DNA of 32,556 bases from an uncultured Myxococcales bacterium (GTDB lineage: Bacteria; Myxococcota_A; UBA9042; DTJE01): the NCBI GenBank assembly GCA_903847405.1, contig CAINDP010000218.1:1-32556 (forward strand), read 5' to 3'. Positions 30,214-32,556 of this stretch are shown piece after piece. The translations under genes and the position numbers were made by a program. A model generated the notes under the pieces. That model made no database searches, was not told the origin of the DNA, and was given only the letters and a program-made list of their open reading frames with translations. Within the stretch, counting starts at the first letter, position 1. The number at the start of each line of letters is the position of its first letter.

Positions 30214-31230
30214 GTGAAGGTCCTGGTCACCGGCGGCGCCGGCTACATCGGCAGCCACACGTGCGTATGCCTGCTGCAGGCGGGCCACGACGTCGTGGTC
30301 GTGGACAACCTGGTGAACGCCCGGCCCGAGGCCCTGCGCCGCGTGCAGCAGATCGCGGGCCGCTCCCTGACGTTCCACCAGGTGGACCTGTTGGACCGGC
30401 AGGCGCTGGGGGGCGTGTTCGCGGGTTCCCCCTTCGACGCCGTCATCCACTTCGCGGGCCTCAAGGCCGTGGGCGAGTCGGTGGCGCAACCGCTGATGTA
30501 CTTCCACAACAACCTGACCGGCACGATCCACCTGCTGCAGGCCATGGCCGCCGCGGGCGTGAAGGATCTGGTGTTCAGTTCGTCGGCCACGGTCTACGGC
30601 GACCCCCACGCGGTGCCGATCACGGAGGACTTCCCGTTGTCGGCCGTGAATCCCTACGGGCGCACGAAACTGGTCATCGAGGACATGCTGCGGGACCTGC
30701 ACCATGCGGACCCGTCCTGGAACGTGCTGCTGCTGCGCTATTTCAACCCCGTGGGCGCCCACGAAAGCGGGCGGATCGGCGAGGATCCGCGCGGCATCCC
30801 GAACAACCTGCTGCCCTACGTGGCCCAGGTGGCCGTGGGGCGCCTGCCCGGCGTGCGCGTTTACGGCGGCGACTACCCGACGCCCGACGGCACCGGCGTC
30901 CGGGACTACATCCACGTGGTGGACCTGGCCGAAGGGCACCTGAAGGCCCTGGAGCGCCTGGCCGATCGCCCGGGCATCGTCCCCTACAACCTGGGCACCG
31001 GGCGCGGCGGGTCCGTGCTGGATGTCGTGAAGGCGTTCGAAACGGCCTCCGGTCGCCCGATCCCCTACACCATCACCGATCGCCGTCCCGGGGACGCCGC
31101 CATGTGCTACGCCGACCCGACGCGGGCCAACCGCGAACTGCACTGGCACGCCACCCGCGATCTGGACCGCATGTGCGCCGACGCCTGGCGCTGGCAGTCC
31201 AGCAATCCGGAGGGTTACCCCGAAGATTGA
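30214..31230 (+). CDS. galE: UDP-glucose 4-epimerase
   Basis: A 338-residue cytoplasmic enzyme interconverting UDP-glucose and UDP-galactose with bound NAD+. The nucleotide loop is 'GGAGYIGSH' (7-15). The catalytic Ser lies in 'FSSSATVYG' and the Tyr/Lys pair in 'NPYGRTK'. Further GalE hallmarks are '[11 protein letters not shown]', '[32 protein letters not shown]', '[20 protein letters not shown]' and '[15 protein letters not shown]'. Length matches the family. The GTG at 30214 has GGAGG seven bases upstream. Supply of UDP-galactose fits surface-polysaccharide synthesis, in line with the acyltransferase genes nearby. Confidence 0.97.
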   Translation: MKVLVTGGAGYIGSHTCVCLLQAGHDVVVVDNLVNARPEALRRVQQIAGRSLTFHQVDLLDRQALGGVFAGSPFDAVIHFAGLKAVGESVAQPLMYFHNNLTGTIHLLQAMAAAGVKDLVFSSSATVYGDPHAVPITEDFPLSAVNPYGRTKLVIEDMLRDLHHADPSWNVLLLRYFNPVGAHESGRIGEDPRGIPNNLLPYVAQVAVGRLPGVRVYGGDYPTPDGTGVRDYIHVVDLAEGHLKALERLADRPGIVPYNLGTGRGGSVLDVVKAFETASGRPIPYTITDRRPGDAAMCYADPTRANRELHWHATRDLDRMCADAWRWQSSNPEGYPED

Positions 31231-31302
31231 TCCCCCTCGCCTTCCCCCGGTCCCTTGACCGCCGCAACATGGATACCCACAGTCCGTTTCGTGAACTTTG
31301 AA

Positions 31303-31325
31303 CACCCCGGGGGGTGCATCCCCCC
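31303..31325 (+). promoter_or_regulatory. Two overlapping hairpins in the yceI-like leader
   Basis: CACCC-loop-GGGTG (31303-31316) and GGGGGG-TGCAT-CCCCCC (31309-31325) share the same G-run and cannot form together. The second ends six bases before the GGAGG ribosome site. This could be a simple switch or the end of the galE transcript. No T-run follows. Confidence 0.3.
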
Positions 31326-31343
31326 ATTTCGGAGGAAGACATC

Positions 31344-31985
31344 ATGACGCGGAACACCCTCGGTTTCCCGATCCTGGCCCTGGCCCTGATCGCGGTCGCG
31401 TGCGCCAATCCGGCGAAGGACAAGCCCAAGGCCGGCGCGGCCGAACCCGCCGTCCTCCAGGCCGCCCTGCCGTCCACGGCCCGCCCGATTCCGTACGCCG
31501 TCGCCCCCGGCGCCTCGAAGATCGAGTTCGTCGGCTCGAAGGTCACGGGCAAGCACGAGGGCGCCTTCGCCCAGTTCACCGGCTCGGTGGACATCCCCGG
31601 CGGCAAGCTGGAAAACGGCCGCATCGAAATCGCCATCGACACCGCGTCCCTGACGGCCGAGCCCGAAAAGCTGGCGGGCCACCTCAAGTCGCCGGACTTC
31701 TTCGACGTGGTCCAGTTCCCCAAGGCCACGTTCGTATCGACCGCCATCGCCCCGGCAGGCACCCCGAACGCCTTCACCATCACCGGCAACCTGACGCTGC
31801 ACGGCGTCACCAAGTCGATCACCTTCCCGGCCAACGCCGTGCTGACGGACAAGGACCTCAAGGCGAACAGCGAGTTCAGCATCAACCGCAAGGACTTCGG
31901 CCTGGTGTATCCCGGCATGCCGGACGACCTGATCCGCGACGAGGTGCTGATCAAGCTGACGATCGCCGCGCCCAAGGGCGTTTGA
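31344..31985 (+). CDS. YceI-family periplasmic lipoprotein
   Basis: A 213-residue predicted lipoprotein: signal peptide ending 'LIAVAC' (Cys20), then a Lys/Ala/Pro spacer. From about residue 50 the YceI lipocalin-like barrel is recognisable: 'SKIEFVGSKVTGKHEGAFAQFTGSVDI', 'IEIAIDTASLTAEPEKLAGHLKSPDFFDVVQFPKATFVST', 'FTITGNLTLHGVTKSITFPA', 'INRKDFGLVYPG' and 'IRDEVLIKLTI'. YceI proteins bind long isoprenoid-type or amphiphilic molecules in the periplasm. The ATG at 31344 has CGGAGG and an in-frame ATG 30 bases upstream was rejected because it lies before that site. It is preceded by galE (113-base gap). Confidence 0.93.
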   Translation: MTRNTLGFPILALALIAVACANPAKDKPKAGAAEPAVLQAALPSTARPIPYAVAPGASKIEFVGSKVTGKHEGAFAQFTGSVDIPGGKLENGRIEIAIDTASLTAEPEKLAGHLKSPDFFDVVQFPKATFVSTAIAPAGTPNAFTITGNLTLHGVTKSITFPANAVLTDKDLKANSEFSINRKDFGLVYPGMPDDLIRDEVLIKLTIAAPKGV

Positions 31986-32011
31986 TCGGGCTGCGACTTC
32001 TGCCCCCCCCT

Positions 32012-32070
32012 CCCCATCGCGATGGAATCCCCGATCGATTCCGGACCTCTCCGCCACCGTCGCGATGGGG
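32012..32070 (+). terminator. Long stem-loop after the yceI-like gene
   Basis: An 11-base perfect inverted repeat (CCCCATCGCGA at 32012-32022 and TCGCGATGGGG at 32060-32070) encloses a smaller stem (GGAATC...GATTCC). It lies 26 bases after the stop codon and before the promoter of the next gene. There is no T-run, so factor-independent termination is uncertain. Confidence 0.4.
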
Positions 32071-32100
32071 GGGCAATGGCGGCCGATGGTCGGGTACCGG

Positions 32101-32130
32101 TTGACAGGCTTCCGGGAACACCCCTAGATT
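32101..32130 (+). promoter_or_regulatory. Probable promoter of the right-edge lipoprotein gene
   Basis: A perfect TTGACA (32101-32106), an 18-base spacer and TAGATT (32125-32130) lie upstream of the ATG at 32197, giving a leader of about 60 bases. Confidence 0.55.
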
Positions 32131-32196
32131 GGCGCCGGCCCGGAACAGTCCCACCTGCGTTCAAACCCCCGAATTACCGGGGGGCAAGGAGTCGCC

Positions 32197-32556
32197 ATGA
32201 CGAACATCCGCCGGTTCCCGTGGATCCTCATCGCCGCGCTGGTCGTGGCCTCGTGGGGCGCCGCCTGCGATTCCGGTTCGGGGGGTGCGACCGACGTGTC
32301 GACGGACGTGCCGGCCGATGTCCCCACGGACGTCCCCACGGACGTCACCCCCGACACCCCGGCCGACGTTCCCGCCAACGTGCCGACCGACGTCCCCGCC
32401 GAGGTTTCCGTCGATCTGCCCGGGGATCCCGGCATCGACGTGCCGCCGCTCCCGCCCCAGGCGAAGATCCGCTTCATCCACCTCAGCGAGGACACCCCGC
32501 CCGTGGACTTCTTCCTCAACGACGCGGAGCCCGCGCTGGTGACGTACCTCCAGTAC
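32197..32556 (+). CDS. DUF4397 lipoprotein, 5' part only
   Basis: The first 120 codons are in the window; the gene continues past the right edge. The ATG at 32197 follows an AAGGAG site. The signal peptide ends 'SWGAAC' (Cys24). A long linker of D-V-P-x tetrapeptides follows (residues 33-83). From about residue 89, 'AKIRFIHLSEDTPPVDFFLND' matches the opening of the DUF4397 units in the gene at 19418-20884, so the two are probably paralogues. Predicted location: outer-membrane surface or periplasm. Function unknown. Confidence 0.85.
   Translation, partial: MTNIRRFPWILIAALVVASWGAACDSGSGGATDVSTDVPADVPTDVPTDVTPDTPADVPANVPTDVPAEVSVDLPGDPGIDVPPLPPQAKIRFIHLSEDTPPVDFFLNDAEPALVTYLQY
32293..32400 (+). 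repeat. 12-base tandem repeat coding for D-V-P-x
   Basis: Nine consecutive 12-base units of the form GACGTSCCSRCC with scattered substitutions encode Asp-Val-Pro-Thr/Ala tetrapeptides in the lipoprotein linker. Units two and three are nearly identical, which suggests recent slippage. The linker length is therefore likely to vary between strains. Confidence 0.8.

Noticed and set aside
27840-30230. Minus-strand open frame of about 800 codons across three plus-strand genes
   Set aside because: It spans intergenic gaps and ribosome sites of the plus-strand genes, and its translation is low-complexity Arg/Gly/Val sequence.

Overview
The window is very GC-rich bacterial DNA with 29 supported protein genes, two of them cut by the window edges. 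There are no rRNA, tRNA or CRISPR features, and no transposase gene. The surface-protein style points to a Gram-negative from Myxococcota or another former deltaproteobacterial lineage: many lipoproteins with Asp-Val-Pro linkers, Cys-rich secreted modules, DUF4397 and choice-of-anchor-D/VWA proteins, and a TatT-like lipoprotein. A three-subunit [FeFe]-hydrogenase and the Rex repressor point to anaerobic or fermentative metabolism. The lineage is inferred from style, not from a marker gene.

Left part (1-11222), redox and hydrogen. A probable six-gene minus-strand operon runs from 9558 down to 1609. It encodes HydC, HydB and HydA (NAD-linked, probably electron-bifurcating hydrogenase), then a protein fusing ferredoxin clusters and a sensory [FeFe]-hydrogenase-like domain to a histidine kinase, then a CheY-like regulator, then a receiver-kinase hybrid. 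CorA and a truncated lipoprotein follow on the same strand. Rex is divergent (10006-10668). A perfect Rex-type operator abuts the hydC start codon. A second, stronger one lies between rex and a further response regulator (10791-11222) that is a paralogue of the one in the operon. The layout suggests that NADH/NAD+ (through Rex) and hydrogen or redox state (through the hydrogenase-like kinase) are both read by one signalling module.

Middle part (11227-21695), envelope and stress. It holds signal peptidase II, a Cys-rich lipoprotein, a DUF2249 / DUF438-hemerythrin-PAS / cupin group of the kind linked to nitrosative or oxygen stress, an outer-membrane protein, a large VWA lipoprotein, a TatT-like lipoprotein, an internally duplicated DUF4397 lipoprotein and a MarC membrane protein. 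Two pairs of inverted REP-like repeats (9683-9880 and 14608-14744) share one core sequence.

Right part (21797-32556), surface modification. An uncharacterised lipoprotein is followed by an SGNH-fold lipoprotein. That gene converges on, and overlaps, a paralogous membrane-anchored SGNH gene transcribed with an MBOAT acyltransferase. A third SGNH-like secreted protein, an esterase/PHB-depolymerase-like lipoprotein, GalE, a YceI-type lipoprotein and the start of a second DUF4397 lipoprotein follow. MBOAT plus SGNH is the usual toolkit for O-acylating exported polysaccharide, and GalE fits the same theme.

Starts were chosen by Shine-Dalgarno spacing and by domain or signal-peptide boundaries. 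No database search was possible, so family names come from recognised motifs.
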